Of a stretch of 64,000 bases of DNA, positions 48,275-58,950 are shown piece after piece. Source of the DNA: Dacryopinax spathularia (taxonomy: Eukaryota > Basidiomycota > Dacrymycetes > Dacrymycetales > Dacrymycetaceae). The translations under genes were made by a program, and so were the position numbers. Within the stretch, counting starts at the first letter, position 1, and every line of letters begins with the position of its first letter. The DNA lies in the NCBI GenBank assembly GCA_037974965.1, contig JBBPFI010000002.1, positions 2,852,001 to 2,916,000 on the forward strand. Reading direction: 5' to 3'. Below the pieces are notes generated by a model. That model was not told the origin of the DNA and did no database searches. It saw only the letters and a list, made by a program, of their open reading frames with translations.

Positions 48275-50115
48275 ATGCCGGGCGCCCGTCATCCCACCGA
48301 TTGCCTTCCTCCACGGCGGCAAGCTCGAGTGCGTAGAATATACGTTCATTCATTCATGTTTCCTCCCAAGGCCGGAGAAGAGATGTGAGCTCCATCCCTT
48401 CTTTGCCCTTGTATAGTCTCCCTCATCATATTGACGCACACTTGAGATGGGGCGCAGACACAAATTTGCCCGCTACAATGGACGAAATCGAAGCAGAACG
48501 TGTACTCCGGCAGACAAATGAACATCTGGAACTTCTTCAGTCAGAGGTCCTAGTACACAGAGACATTCGCGGGGCATATGAGGAGTACATCTTCGCCCTG
48601 AAGGCGGAACGAGCGCCGATTGCAAAACTCTCGGACGACGTCCTCCTGACCGTCTTCGCCGCTTGTATCGCCGTAGAACCGAGCCTGAAGCTGAGGCCCG
48701 GTGGGAAAAGCATGCAGAGGGCTAAGGAGAGCCTACATGGCAGCTACAGGGACAGAGAGCAAGCCTTCTACAGGTCGGTTCCCCATCAAGTCGTTCTTTC
48801 GCAAGTCTGCGTTCGTTGGCGGAGACTGATCCTCTCCACCGGCACCTTCTGGACCACGTATCATTCCGAGCAAATTCCGTCACCAAGACACCAGCAGTTC
48901 GATTTCTTCCTCAACCGCTCAGCCGCAGCTCTACTGAGCCTCACCCTAAGCGATAACCGTCCGGGCATGTCTACACATAATTACAAACACGTCGGAGAGG
49001 GGGACTGTCCAACGTCCGACCTTTTGCGTCTCCTCCGAACGTTGGGCCTTCGCCTACGCTTCTTCAGCCTGTGCGCATGCGAGCGCGCCTGCGATGCCGT
49101 ATTCTCCGACTATCAGACCCAGTTACCCTGTCTTGAGGAGCTCCATCTTCACACGATGGACTGTCGCGATTCTCTGTCGACGACTGTGGACAACAGCGCT
49201 GTCCGCAATGGACGCATATCCTTTCGGATCGATAACGCACGCCTCCGTTCAGCCTCGTTCAGCGGAACTCTGAGGGGTATGAGGTTGTGTCGACCGGAAG
49301 GTATCCAGGATCTCCACCTCAAACTGGGCACCCAGCCTTTCAAGAACATCTCCGGCCTGTTCCAGCGCCTGGAAGAATTTCAAAATCTACGAGTTCTTCA
49401 CCTGGAAGATTTCTACTTCGACCGTAGATCGACAGTCGAGGACGGCGTATTTCAACTGCATCTTCCAAATCTTGAACTCCTCGAGGTCAACGAGAAGAAC
49501 AGGCACAGGACTGCCCCGCTGTTTTGGATGTCGCAGATGAGTCTGCCTGCTCTCCGCACCCTGTGCATCGGATACGTCGGAAACACTAGCGAGGGGGCGA
49601 TCGGGTCACCTTTTCCTGGCTGGGCACCGTGGGACGAGCGGGACGACAGGGTTCGCTGTTTTCGATCACACCCCGGGATCACCACTCTCAATTTCTCCTT
49701 CGACGGGAATTCAAAGGATATGATACAGGCTCGGCGAGCTGAGCTTATCATGGAGATTCTGAATATCATCCGCGATGGGACGCTCCCCAAGCTGCACAAC
49801 CTATCCTTTGCCCCAAAACATAATGCTCCCAACATCTTCTCCGGTGGGTCACATCCCGAACTCAGCAACCTGCATTCTATCAACAACCTCTTCGACCACC
49901 AATTACCCTCTTGGCCCAAGTCTGTGCGACAAAGTGTCACGGACCTGTTGGTCTCGCGTTGCATGCAGGGACGTGCTTTGCAATCGTTTCTGATCCTTCC
50001 CACGCTCTTGCGCGGAGAACGGCGCGGAAAGGACTATGCGGCTGACCTCAATAGGCGCATTTCAAATCGGGGGGAACCGGAGGATATGTACCTCGATGGA
50101 CTCTTTGCAGAGTGA
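48275..50115 (+). CDS. F-box protein, tandem paralogue 2
   Basis: Exons 48275-48384 and 48447-50115 give 592 residues. Exon 2 aligns throughout with the upstream paralogue: NLPATMDEIEAERVLRQ against TLPATEEEHEAERVLKE, F-box IAKLSDDVLLTVFAACIA at about residues 95-112, QVVLSQVCVRWRRLILSTGTF, and LRR-like LHLPNLELLEVNE and SLPALRTLCIGYV. The intron falls at the same codon and phase as in paralogue 1 (after Ile, before Trp). The first exons share almost no sequence; here it is basic (PPRRQARVRRIY). The shared intron position supports this start over the ATG-less extension into the intron. It is probably an SCF substrate receptor with an unknown substrate. Confidence 0.85.
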
Positions 50116-50626
50116 GAAGGCACCTAGTGCTGTACGCTATACAACTTCTCGATGCCCAGCTTCTGAAACTTTGTATTATTGATGTTGAATGAGAATCACG
50201 AGTGTCTTTGCGATACTAGCACACACCGTCATTCGTGCCCCGGGTAACGGCATTATGGTTGCTCAGCAGTCTCGCGACAAAAAGAGCGCAAGTTCCCCTC
50301 TATTACATATATATACTCAACCCAATGTCTACACCACAAGCTACAGCTCCACCATTCCGCTCCGGACAGACCCAGGTCGGAAGAGCCCGCATCATGATTA
50401 CGCAAGAAAATCCTCGTACATCGTCGGCCCTTCATGTTGCGTCCTTATCGGGTATTCATGCAAGTCGTAAACTGTACCGAGATGCTGTAGATCCGTCCAT
50501 TGCAGTGCGGGTGAGTCTAGGCACTCTATCCATCTAGACGTGGGTCGTTTACTTCATCTTCATCCGCAGTCCGTTGCCTTCTTCTCGCTGTGTTGGCCGG
50601 GCGTATTGGCGGAGATAGGCGCTGCG
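50116..50626. other. Intergenic between convergent genes
   Basis: 511 bp between the 3' ends of the second F-box gene and the mitochondrial carrier. Small frames only; no terminator-like or RNA structure was recognised by eye. Confidence 0.45.
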
Positions 50627-52037
50627 CTATCGCTCGTGCCACTCGGCCAGTGCTCGCATGAACATCTCGTAACTGCGACAAGCCCATTCAGCCAACTAAA
50701 CCAGGCGTATCACTGAGGGGAAGTACGCACCTAACAAGCGTAACGATACTATTCGGCACAGTCCGCATCAAGTTCACCGCCAGGCCCTTATACAGCCCTC
50801 TCCATCCCTCATCAGCCACAATCTTCACGAATGTCTGTACAACTCCGGTATACTGGCGCTCGGCGCCAGCAGCGGGAGGAATAGGGGGAGTTGGGGTGAA
50901 TGCATTGGGAGAGGTAGGGATGGGAGCGACGGGTATTCGGGGTGCTGTACTGGGTGGTTTGACTGCTTCGGCAGCTGCTGCGGATACGGAGCCATTGCCA
51001 TTTCCGCTTCCATTTCCAGTACCGTTCCCGTTCCCGTTCCGTGCTGGTCGCTTTTGAACTTGCATACGCGTTCGGACGACTTCGTGTGGGTAGGTAGCTA
51101 CGCTCGCTACTGCTTTGGAGACCGCAGAGCACAGCAGCAGCTGGGTTGCTGAGAGCGGTTCGGAATATTTCTCGACTATCGCACGAAATGTCAGCATGTA
51201 TGCGTGACTTTCTGAAGAGATATTGACGTACTTTGCCATGCCTTCAACCGTTCGTATAATGGGAACTGAACGGCGACGTGGAACACGCCTAGTAAGCTCG
51301 GGGCGAGCCCGCTATAGAACGCCTTCAACCCCTCTGCTCGGTAGATAAGGTATGCCGCATGTAATGTGGACCGATATCGGGGCTCGGTATGTGGCTGCGT
51401 CTACGTCCAGTGTCAGTCAGCACATACCCTTGCTGAACCGAAAAGAGACGGGACGCACCATAAATCGCGTCTTGATCACCCACAGTGGGTTGGTGATAAT
51501 GGTCCCGGTCGCGCCTGCGGTCATCGCAGCAAGGATATGTAATGCCCAGGAATTGCTTATCACGTATCCTGTTCGTATTGTCAGCATCTTTCAGACATAA
51601 TACGCTTAGGGGGACATACGCTTCGTCTCCTGCACACCCTGTCCCCCGACACCAAACGAGCGTTTGAAGCCATCATACACCGTGAAGTATATGGCCCATG
51701 TGGGTAGATAGCCCAGCAGCGTCGGTCCAAGCCCGCGATACAGCCCTCGCACGCCATCCCTCTCCATGATCTGCTTGACGGTTCCCATAGCTCCCAAGTA
51801 GTCTATATGCCCATGCCGGACCGTCTGGGCTTGTAGCTTCGTCTTGATCACGTCTAGCGGACACATAAGGATAGACGAGACGAAGCCGGCTCCTCCACCT
51901 GCAAGCATGCTGTCCGGGAGGGAGTACCATCGTCGGTGCGATGAGCTACCTGAGCCGTTCTGCTGTGGTGGGTGTCCGCGCATCGACGTTGACCTGCCCG
52001 GAAGGGCGGAAAGGAGCGACGGTGTCGGTGACGCCAT
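50627..52037 (-). CDS. Mitochondrial carrier of the NAD+/pyrimidine-nucleotide group (Yia6/Ndt1-like)
   Basis: Exons 52037-51620, 51568-51459, 51394-51232, 51175-50731 and 50672-50627 give 393 residues. Carrier signatures: CPLDVIKTKLQAQ, TNPLWVIKTRFM and TYPHEVVRTRMQV. The W in PLWVIKTRFM, the segment GPTLLGYLPTWAIYFTVYDG and AFYSGLAPSLLGVFHVAVQF are hallmarks of the NAD+ carriers Ndt1/Ndt2 and their pyrimidine and folate relatives. The likely role is import of NAD+ across the inner membrane. An unusual low-complexity insert of alternating Gly and Asn, then Ala/Pro-rich sequence (about 50880-51050), sits in the matrix loop of the third repeat. Splicing is inferred and in frame. It is divergent from the uL5m gene. 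Confidence 0.85.
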
Positions 52038-52471
52038 CGCGGGTTGGGTGGAGGAGTATTTGAGCGGGGTGAGCCCGCTCCGGGTCGATGCTGCCCCCTA
52101 GCTCTAAGACGAGGGGAATAAGAGGAGCACTGCCGGAGGACAGCGAGGAGGGCTTCGCTGACGATGAGGACGGCGGAAAGGACAGCCGGACGATGTCGCG
52201 TGCCCCCTTGTACTCGGACGGAGGGTGTGATTGAGAAGGAGAGGAGGGACGGTTCTCCGACGTCAGGGTTCTCAGAACTCCGCGGTGTTCACCTCCATAT
52301 CGCCGAAGAAGAAGTATACAGCGGAGGCTTTTTAGTCAGGGAGACCTCACCAGCGAAAAACCGGTGGTCGCCTGCCATTTCCGGCAGTCGAACGCTCGCT
52401 GCTCGTCGTCGTTGGCCGTTTCCTCGCTGTCTATCGCTGCTGTAGGCCTCTATATTGGCTCGCTAGGCAGG
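52038..52471. promoter_or_regulatory. Shared divergent promoter, mitochondrial carrier / uL5m
   Basis: 434 bp separate the two start codons of two nuclear genes for mitochondrial proteins. No canonical TATA box; the sequence is rich in CG and GAGG words. Co-regulation is plausible but unproven. Confidence 0.45.
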
Positions 52472-53422
52472 ATGAACGCACGTACCCTCCTCCAACGCGT
52501 ACCGCGGCTGCAGCGAGTAGCACCGGTCGTCGGCCGGGCCTACGCCTCCACCTCCACCAAGAAAGCAACTCCATCTCCATCGTCATCCAAGCCGCCGTCC
52601 CCGCCGCCATCAAGCGCGTCTTCGAAATTCGCTGACCGTATCGACCCCGCGTCCATCGTGCTTGGTCAACAATGGCCTCAGCGGATGGAAGCCCACTATC
52701 GCACTATCGAGCCTGACCTTCTCTACCTCCTCTACGATCCGCATATGCCCATCCTCCCCGATCCGGCAATATACCTACCCAAGCCCGACCCGGAGAACCC
52801 ATACGAGAAGAATCGTCCCACCCGGCGGCTAAAGGGAGGCCACCATCTCCGGCCTAATGCGAAGCCCGTCGCGCCTGAGACGCTCCCCAAACTGGAGAAA
52901 ATCGTGTTGCACTCATTCGTCAATATCGCCTCGGGTAACCGGACCCAACTGCTCCCAGTCATCGCTGCCTTCCGTGCTATCAGTGGCAGCACAAGGAACG
53001 GCGGAAACGTTGCGGGAATGGAGGGTGTGCAGATCTGCTACAGCAAGCAGAGCGTGGCAAGATGGAAGCTGCGACCCAATCACCCCATGGCCGTGAAAGT
53101 AGAGATGCGTGGCGAGCAGATGTGGAACTTCCTCAACTCCCTCGTCGAGTTCGTCATCCCGCGGCTGCGTGATTTCCGGGGCTTCCTGCTGCCCAGCGCG
53201 AGCAGTAGCCCCAATACGCCGAACAACATCTCCGGAACGGTCAGCGTCGGCTTCCCACCGACAGCCATGGGTCTGTTCCCCCAAGTCGAGGTCAATTTTG
53301 ATGCATATCACCGTATGCACGGGTTCCACGTGCAGTTTGTGACGGATCAAAGGGGAAAGGGAGCGCAGGATAGGGCAAGACAGATGTTAAGCGCGTTCAG
53401 GTTGCCGTTCGTCAGGCGGTGA
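52472..53422 (+). CDS. mrpl7: Mitochondrial large-subunit ribosomal protein uL5m
   Basis: A single exon of 316 residues, with no intron, which is unusual here. A typical presequence starts MNARTLLQRVPRLQRVAPVV, Arg-rich and without acids, followed by a Ser/Pro linker. The conserved part includes LPKLEKIVLHSFV, then the strand with FRAISG, RWKLRPNHPMAVKVEMRGEQ, MWNFLNSLVEFVIPRLRDFRG and FPQVEVNFDAYHRMHGFHVQ. These are L5 motifs: the K-P-x-x-x-x-V-x-L-R-G block and F-P-E-I. It binds 5S-like central protuberance RNA or its protein substitute in mitoribosomes. An upstream in-frame ATG (52364) adds a segment unlike a presequence and was not used. Confidence 0.92.
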   Translation: MNARTLLQRVPRLQRVAPVVGRAYASTSTKKATPSPSSSKPPSPPPSSASSKFADRIDPASIVLGQQWPQRMEAHYRTIEPDLLYLLYDPHMPILPDPAIYLPKPDPENPYEKNRPTRRLKGGHHLRPNAKPVAPETLPKLEKIVLHSFVNIASGNRTQLLPVIAAFRAISGSTRNGGNVAGMEGVQICYSKQSVARWKLRPNHPMAVKVEMRGEQMWNFLNSLVEFVIPRLRDFRGFLLPSASSSPNTPNNISGTVSVGFPPTAMGLFPQVEVNFDAYHRMHGFHVQFVTDQRGKGAQDRARQMLSAFRLPFVRR

Positions 53423-53916
53423 GCAGGTGCAAGAGGAGCGAGAATGGGATCGAGCGGCGAGTAGAACAGCATCTAATGCATGGAATGACCGAATCTCACC
53501 ATTTAAGTGCGCATATATGCGTATGAATGTGCCTTCAGCCGTGTTTACGCGCATACATGCATGTCTCTCAGCGCTGCACGATTCTTACCGGCGATCAACC
53601 TGCTGGAATGCGTCGATGCTCTCGACGCCAACAACATTCCATGTCTCAGACATCTGCTCTTCACAACAACAGCTCGATCATGTCTCCAGCATCGCACACA
53701 TCCTTTCTGCCTCGCTTGCTCCCCCTCTCTCTCATCCTCTCTCTTGTCCGTGCTCCCTTCGCCGCCCGTGGCACCTTGCGCTCCTTTAACACCCGTCTCT
53801 CGTTCTCCTGCGATCTACTTTCCTGCGATATCCATCGCGTGCCGCTCCTTCCCTCCATACTCCGCTGAAAGCCACTTTCTCCCCCTCAGTCTGCTCGGTA
53901 GTGCGGTACCGACATC
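53423..53916. other. Intergenic, CT-rich
   Basis: 494 bp with CTCTC-rich tracts around 53725-53775 leading to the next gene. No coding feature recognised. Confidence 0.45.
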
Positions 53917-55267
53917 ATGACGCGGTACAACTTTGGCTACTCTGTCATTCATCCCCGCAGCCATCAGGCCCACAAGCGCCGGCACAGTCGTCTGGACAAG
54001 GAGCTGAATGCTGACAGGCAGCATATACCTTCGTATAAGACGGTGCGTCCTTCTTTTGCGCAATCCGGAAGTGTTGCTCATTAATGAATGTAGTACATGG
54101 ACATGTATGCCGAGGAAGAGCGCCGAGCACAGAAGCGTGCGCGATATCCCGACTTCGACCCGGAGGAACAAGATGCTATCATTAACGCGCCTGAGAAGGT
54201 GAGGCCTTTCGCTATCTGAGCTCTACCGTCCATTCTGAATGATTATCTAGCCTGTGGACATGGCGAAGATGTGGGCCGCCGCCGAGAAGGAAGAAGAACT
54301 CGAGCGGCAGAAGGAAGAACGCACGAACTCGTGGGTTCAGCTATCGGCTGAGATGGGTCTGCCTCTCGTCAGGAAGCCGAAGACGGGCTTGGGTGTGTCT
54401 CCTGCCGCAGGTTCGGACATTCTGTCGCCTGGAAGGAGGAGCGCCTTCCTGAATTTCGCGCCTGAGGATGAGGTGCGTGGTACGACCACTTGAGAAGAGC
54501 AGATGCTGATGAGCATGTGGGCGCAGGACTTCCTGGTTGACTGGATGATAGCAGAGTCAGGCTTTTCGCCATCATCTTCGATTGAGGACGTCGCCGCTAT
54601 CGACGACGAGCTGGCTTGGGACGACGTTTTCGACCTGACGATTATCGGTGATTGCCAGGTCGACTCGTCGTCTGAGCACTTGGAGTGCCCAAGAGGCCTT
54701 TCACCATCTTCGTCGGTTGGGGATGTGACCGCCGTCGACGACATGCTGAACTCCGACGACATGTTCGACCTCACAAGCGATGAGTGTGAAGCCCCAGATC
54801 TCACGAGCTCAACATCCTCTGGCTCGTCCTCTCAAAACTCCGAGCGTCCGACCCCGTGCTCTGCCCATTTCTTAGCGGCCGACGGTAGGTTCAAGCACGA
54901 CGCCCTCCCGGATCTGTCCTCGGCGACCGAGGAACGGTCTTACGCGGATTTGCCGTCAGCAACGACAACTCAGTATTCTTCTCTGTTGACGCCGGACGAC
55001 GAGACGACCTTCGCGGAGCTGTCTGTGGACCACGCGGCCATCTCGGTCGAAGGGTTACCCTGTCCCATTGCATCCATCACCCCTCTCGAAGGCTCGCCTG
55101 CTCGCTCCAGGCGCAGGTCGTGCTCTGTCCATTCATCTGACAACGTCATCAGCCTGTCATTCCCGAAAGTTCCGGTTCTGAAGTCACCGGAGAACGCCGG
55201 CTTGTACGCTCGACGTTCAGCCCGTCTCCTCTCCGCGCACTCCCAGAAAACACAGGATAGTCAGTAG
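53917..55267 (+). CDS. Unknown acidic, serine-rich protein, four exons
   Basis: Exons 53917-54042, 54094-54198, 54251-54472 and 54527-55267 give 397 residues in frame, with introns of 51-54 nt. The first 160 residues are charged and helical (KRRHSRLDKELNADRQHI, EEERRAQKRARYPDFDPEEQ, AEKEEELERQKEERTNSW). The rest is acidic and Ser/Thr/Asp-rich, with an internal near-repeat: GFSPSSSIEDVAAIDDELAW and, about 45 residues later, GLSPSSSVGDVTAVDDMLNS. A basic RSRRRSCSVHS patch lies near the end. No known domain is recognised, and it looks largely disordered. Confidence 0.65.
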
Positions 55268-55669
55268 GCAGACCGGCCTTCCTGCCTGGCGCGTCTCGGT
55301 CTCTTCCTCAACCACGCGCACCAAACCCAGTCTTGTAGTAGACGTCCGCTCGTTGTTTCAGCCTTTCTCGTTTATCGCTTTGCTCTCTTCATCCTCTTGC
55401 TCTGTTTCCAAGCTGAACACGATTCAGACTTCTCCATTATCCTCGGTTCTTCCTTCTTGTACATAGTGACAGTGTCGCGCTTTTCATTTCCTTTACCCGT
55501 AATCTTGTCACTAATGGTAGTCTTTCCGTTCTTATACTTACAATGCGGAGACACAATCCTATCTTTAATACACTACTTTTGAAACAGGAATGGGCTGGAA
55601 TACGTCTTGGCCATAAGATGTGTACATTCCGGCGGAGTACTGTGTATCCTCCTTCCCAAGGCTGACAAT
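55268..55669. other. Intergenic between convergent genes
   Basis: 402 bp, T-rich, separating two 3' ends. Nothing further recognised. Confidence 0.45.
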
Positions 55670-57107
55670 CTACGCCTCGTTACCCAATCCAAGGTCCATC
55701 ACCCTTCCCATAACATCCATAGCGCCCTCATGGCTGGAGATCAGGTTATGGCCGCCGTACCTGCAACTAGTCAGCATGTAATCTTGCAGGCGAACGAATC
55801 ACGTACAAAGTATTAAGGAAGAACACCGGTCCCCTCCCACCAGGCCTCTCAAAGCTCCTAATATTCGCAAACCCCTCCACAACCACCTCATCCACCAGCT
55901 GCTTCCTCATCTCCCTCCGCTCCTTATCCTTCCTCTCCCATTCCGCCTTCTCGCCCTCACTCATCGTCTCCTCCACCGCGTCCGAGATCGGTCTCTCAGG
56001 CAAAAGAGGGTCGAGAAGGCTGTCGAACAGGTGCACAGAGTGGGTGTACGGGATGTCAGGGTCGTTCTTCGCGTGCATGAGAAGGATGGGGCTGCCGATG
56101 TTTTGCAGTGCGAGGTTGGATTCGAAGCGATCTATGAGGTGGGAGAGGTACCATTCTGATTCTCACGGTTAACGGACTTCGATAGTAATGGGGGGAAGGG
56201 ACGCACTTTCCAGGCCTGGGATCAGTCGGAGGGGCCGGACCAACGGCAGGAATTTGAACACCGTGTATGTTGACAGTAGTTCTTCTAGAGACTCGAATGC
56301 GGCAACCAGCACAATGCCTCTGGGTCGCAAGCCTGAATGACATCGTCAGTGCACATCTCCACCTCTGCATGGGCAGACCTACCATCATTCTCCAGCTCGG
56401 CGGCCAACTGGCTGACGACTCCCGTACCCAGGCTCTGCCCCATCAGGACCACCTGACCAGGATCAACGCCCATCTCCTTCGTCACCCAGTCCCAAGCCGC
56501 CCTCGCGTCCCTCGTCAATCCCTCCTGGCTCGGCTTGCCCTTGTTCTCCGCAAACCCACGGTAGTCGATAGCCAACACATTCACGTTCAGCCGTGTGCTG
56601 AGCGCAGAGTAGAGCGAGACGCGGTACCGGGCTGCACGGGTAGCTGCGTTACCGTGGAAGTAGATTACGGTTGGTCGCTGGGCAAGGGCTTCGGCCTGTG
56701 CGGTTGGAGGGAGAGGAGATCGTGGGAGGATGGGGTAGGGCGTGTAGGAATGATAGCACGCATCAGGCAGGACGTGCCATGCTCCAAGGGTGATGTTGTC
56801 CGAAGTGGTCAAGCTGAAGGTGTATGTCTTGTAAGCTGCTCAGTCGTCAGCATCTCACAAGAAGCGTAGTGTTCCCACATACGTGCCAACCCGTATCGTA
56901 CAGGATCTGAGAAATTGGCATTCAGCGGCCATTTCAGGTTATGGCAGAAGAGCGCTCTGTGTAATTTCAGCACCCGGTTGCCGCCAGGATTGCGGGGTAT
57001 ACGCACTGTCTCTGTACCCAAGGAGTCGCGAACAAGAACAGTGCGAGGGCGTATATACTAAAGCTCCCCACTAGGAAGACATTGGCACGGAGTAATATAC
57101 GATCCAT
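55670..57107 (-). CDS. ABHD12/BEM46-type alpha/beta hydrolase, membrane-anchored
   Basis: Exons 57107-57007, 56956-56883, 56835-56383, 56332-56207, 56155-55807 and 55760-55670 give 397 residues. One N-terminal membrane segment (NVFLVGSFSIYALALFLF) precedes a hydrolase domain. The domain has VIYFHGNAATRA (oxyanion HG), AIDYRGFAENKGKPSQEG and nucleophile elbow MGQSLGTG. ILLMHAKNDPDIPY holds the acid, and YGGHN near the C-terminus holds the catalytic His. This order fits ABHD12-like lipases acting on lysophospholipids or monoacylglycerols at endomembranes. A charged insert (EKAEWERKDKERREMRKQ) precedes the last strand. All triad residues are present. Confidence 0.87.
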
Positions 57108-57320
57108 CTTTCCGGGGCTCCGTACGAGGGTATACTGCGTGGACAGGATGATGGCGGCCGCCGACGTCGACCCTCAACCGTAGGGGACCGTTGACTCGAA
57201 CTAACTATCGATGTGCTTCTCAATTCAATTGTACTTGGCATCAATGGTTCTTATCCTTTTCACTTGATACTAAGACACGGTTGCACATCTCCTAATACAC
57301 CCTTCTCAAGTACAGATATC

Positions 57321-58647
57321 TCACACCTCGAGGTCCTCAAGCTCGCCATAATGCACACCACCGATCTTCCTCACCTCATCCATAACCTTCATGATCTCCA
57401 AGCTCTCCTCTGTGATGGCGGCCTGATGAGCATACACCGCAGAAAATGGGTGGGGAGAACTCACGATGAGGCATGATGGGGTTCTCGAGTTCACCGCGAG
57501 CAATGGAGCGAGCGACGAAGTCTGCTTCCCAATGCATTCCCATACCTGGGATGTCAAGGTCGTGCTTGACGGGAGATTCGCCGTGCATGTGCACGGTGTA
57601 TGAATTGGGACGCGAAAGAGGAGGAGGAACTGTGATGGTCCCCTGTAGCCAGGAGAACATGTCAATGATGCGACGGAGAACTGTAACCGTGAATAGAACG
57701 TACCTTCTCCCCGTACAAGATCAGCGCATGACCCTCAGTCCTGCCCACCAAGCTTGCGCTACAGGTTGTCTGCAAACCCAGCTTGTCCCACTTGAGCACA
57801 ACGACATCCTGCTCGTCCACTCCCGTCAGCTTGCTGTTAACCACGCTGGCCGTAACAGTCGGGCTAGTGAACGCATTCTGCGGATGGCGGTAGAAAAGGA
57901 TGAACATCCACAAGATGGGGTAAACACCCAGATCCAGCAGAGCTCCACCTCCTTGCTTGGGGTCGTACAGCCTATGCGAAGCAGACTCGGGGGCTTGGAT
58001 GCTGAAGTCGGCGTAGGCGCGGTAGATGCGCCCGAGGGGCGAATCAGGCGAGTTCAGAAGTGCTTGAAGGTGGAGAATGTTGGGGAAGAATCGCGTCCAT
58101 TGGGCTTCCATCAGGAAGAGGTTGTGCGCCTTGGCGAATGCACATAGATGGGCGGTCTGTGCGGCATTGAGCGTGACTACAGACGCATATTAGCATCAAC
58201 CGCCTTCCGAGCCATGTCGGACGAGAGACTTACAAGCTTTCTGTACACCATGTCGTCAGCATGGGTTGAACGCGCAAGTATATGCAAACTCACCTCGCAC
58301 AGAACATGCTTCCCAGCCCTCAAAGCAGCCAAACACGTCTTATAATGATCGCTATGCGGACTCCCGATATAGACGATCTGCACCTCCTTGTCCTCCAGCA
58401 AGTCCCCATAGCTCCCATACGGCCTAATAGGGCCAGTCTGGAACTGAGCTCCCTGGATCTCATCATCGATGTCCTTGATGAAGGTGTGGGCCTTATCGAT
58501 GGACGAGGATGAGGCGACGGCCACGATGGTGTGGGAGACGTCGGCGACGCTGCGGGTTGCGGGAGGGGCGAGGATGTCCTTCGCGAAGGTGTGGGAGATC
58601 CGGCCTGTGGCGAGGATGCCCCACTTGAGGTTGAAGGTAGTCGTCAT
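57321..58647 (-). CDS. Gfo/Idh/MocA-family NADP-dependent oxidoreductase (dihydrodiol/xylose dehydrogenase type)
   Basis: Exons 58647-58294, 58240-58234 (7 nt), 58176-57704, 57642-57465 and 57409-57321 give 366 residues. The Rossmann part begins LKWGILATGRISHTFAKDIL, a G-x-x-x-G-x-I variant. [35 protein letters not shown] contains the family's E-K motif. The catalytic-domain stretch FLMEAQWTRFFP and GGALLDLGVYPI are typical of dimeric dihydrodiol dehydrogenase and fungal D-xylose 1-dehydrogenase (NADP+). The substrate is probably a sugar or sugar-derived diol. Skipping the 7-nt exon would shift the frame, so it is needed. The last intron (57410-57464) ends at ATCACAG rather than the nearer CATCAG, because only that keeps HQESLEIMKVMDEVR in frame. 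Confidence 0.88.
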
Positions 58648-58950
58648 TTCGTCTGTGATGGCTGACAGTAGAGATCAAACGGAGGGCGGTATAATGGTGA
58701 TGGAGGGTGCGAGCTGGCGATGTACTTATAATGTGGGCGTTCAAGGAGATGTTGCTAAATTCAGGGAAGTGTGGAGGTTCCGAAGTAACTCCAGGTGGGG
58801 CAAGGGCCAATGTCATACCGATCACCTCTACGAGAATCTGGTGGAGTCGGAGAGGGCATATCTTTGTTTCTGATTGCCAGCTCAGGGAGAAAAGATCAGA
58901 AACTATAAGATTTATTATTACATTGCTCGCCCTCCGCCCTTTGACTACAT
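58648..58950. other. Intergenic
   Basis: 303 bp between the oxidoreductase start and the 3' end of the DDHD gene, both on the minus strand. It holds the promoter of the former and the terminator of the latter. No specific site recognised. Confidence 0.4.
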
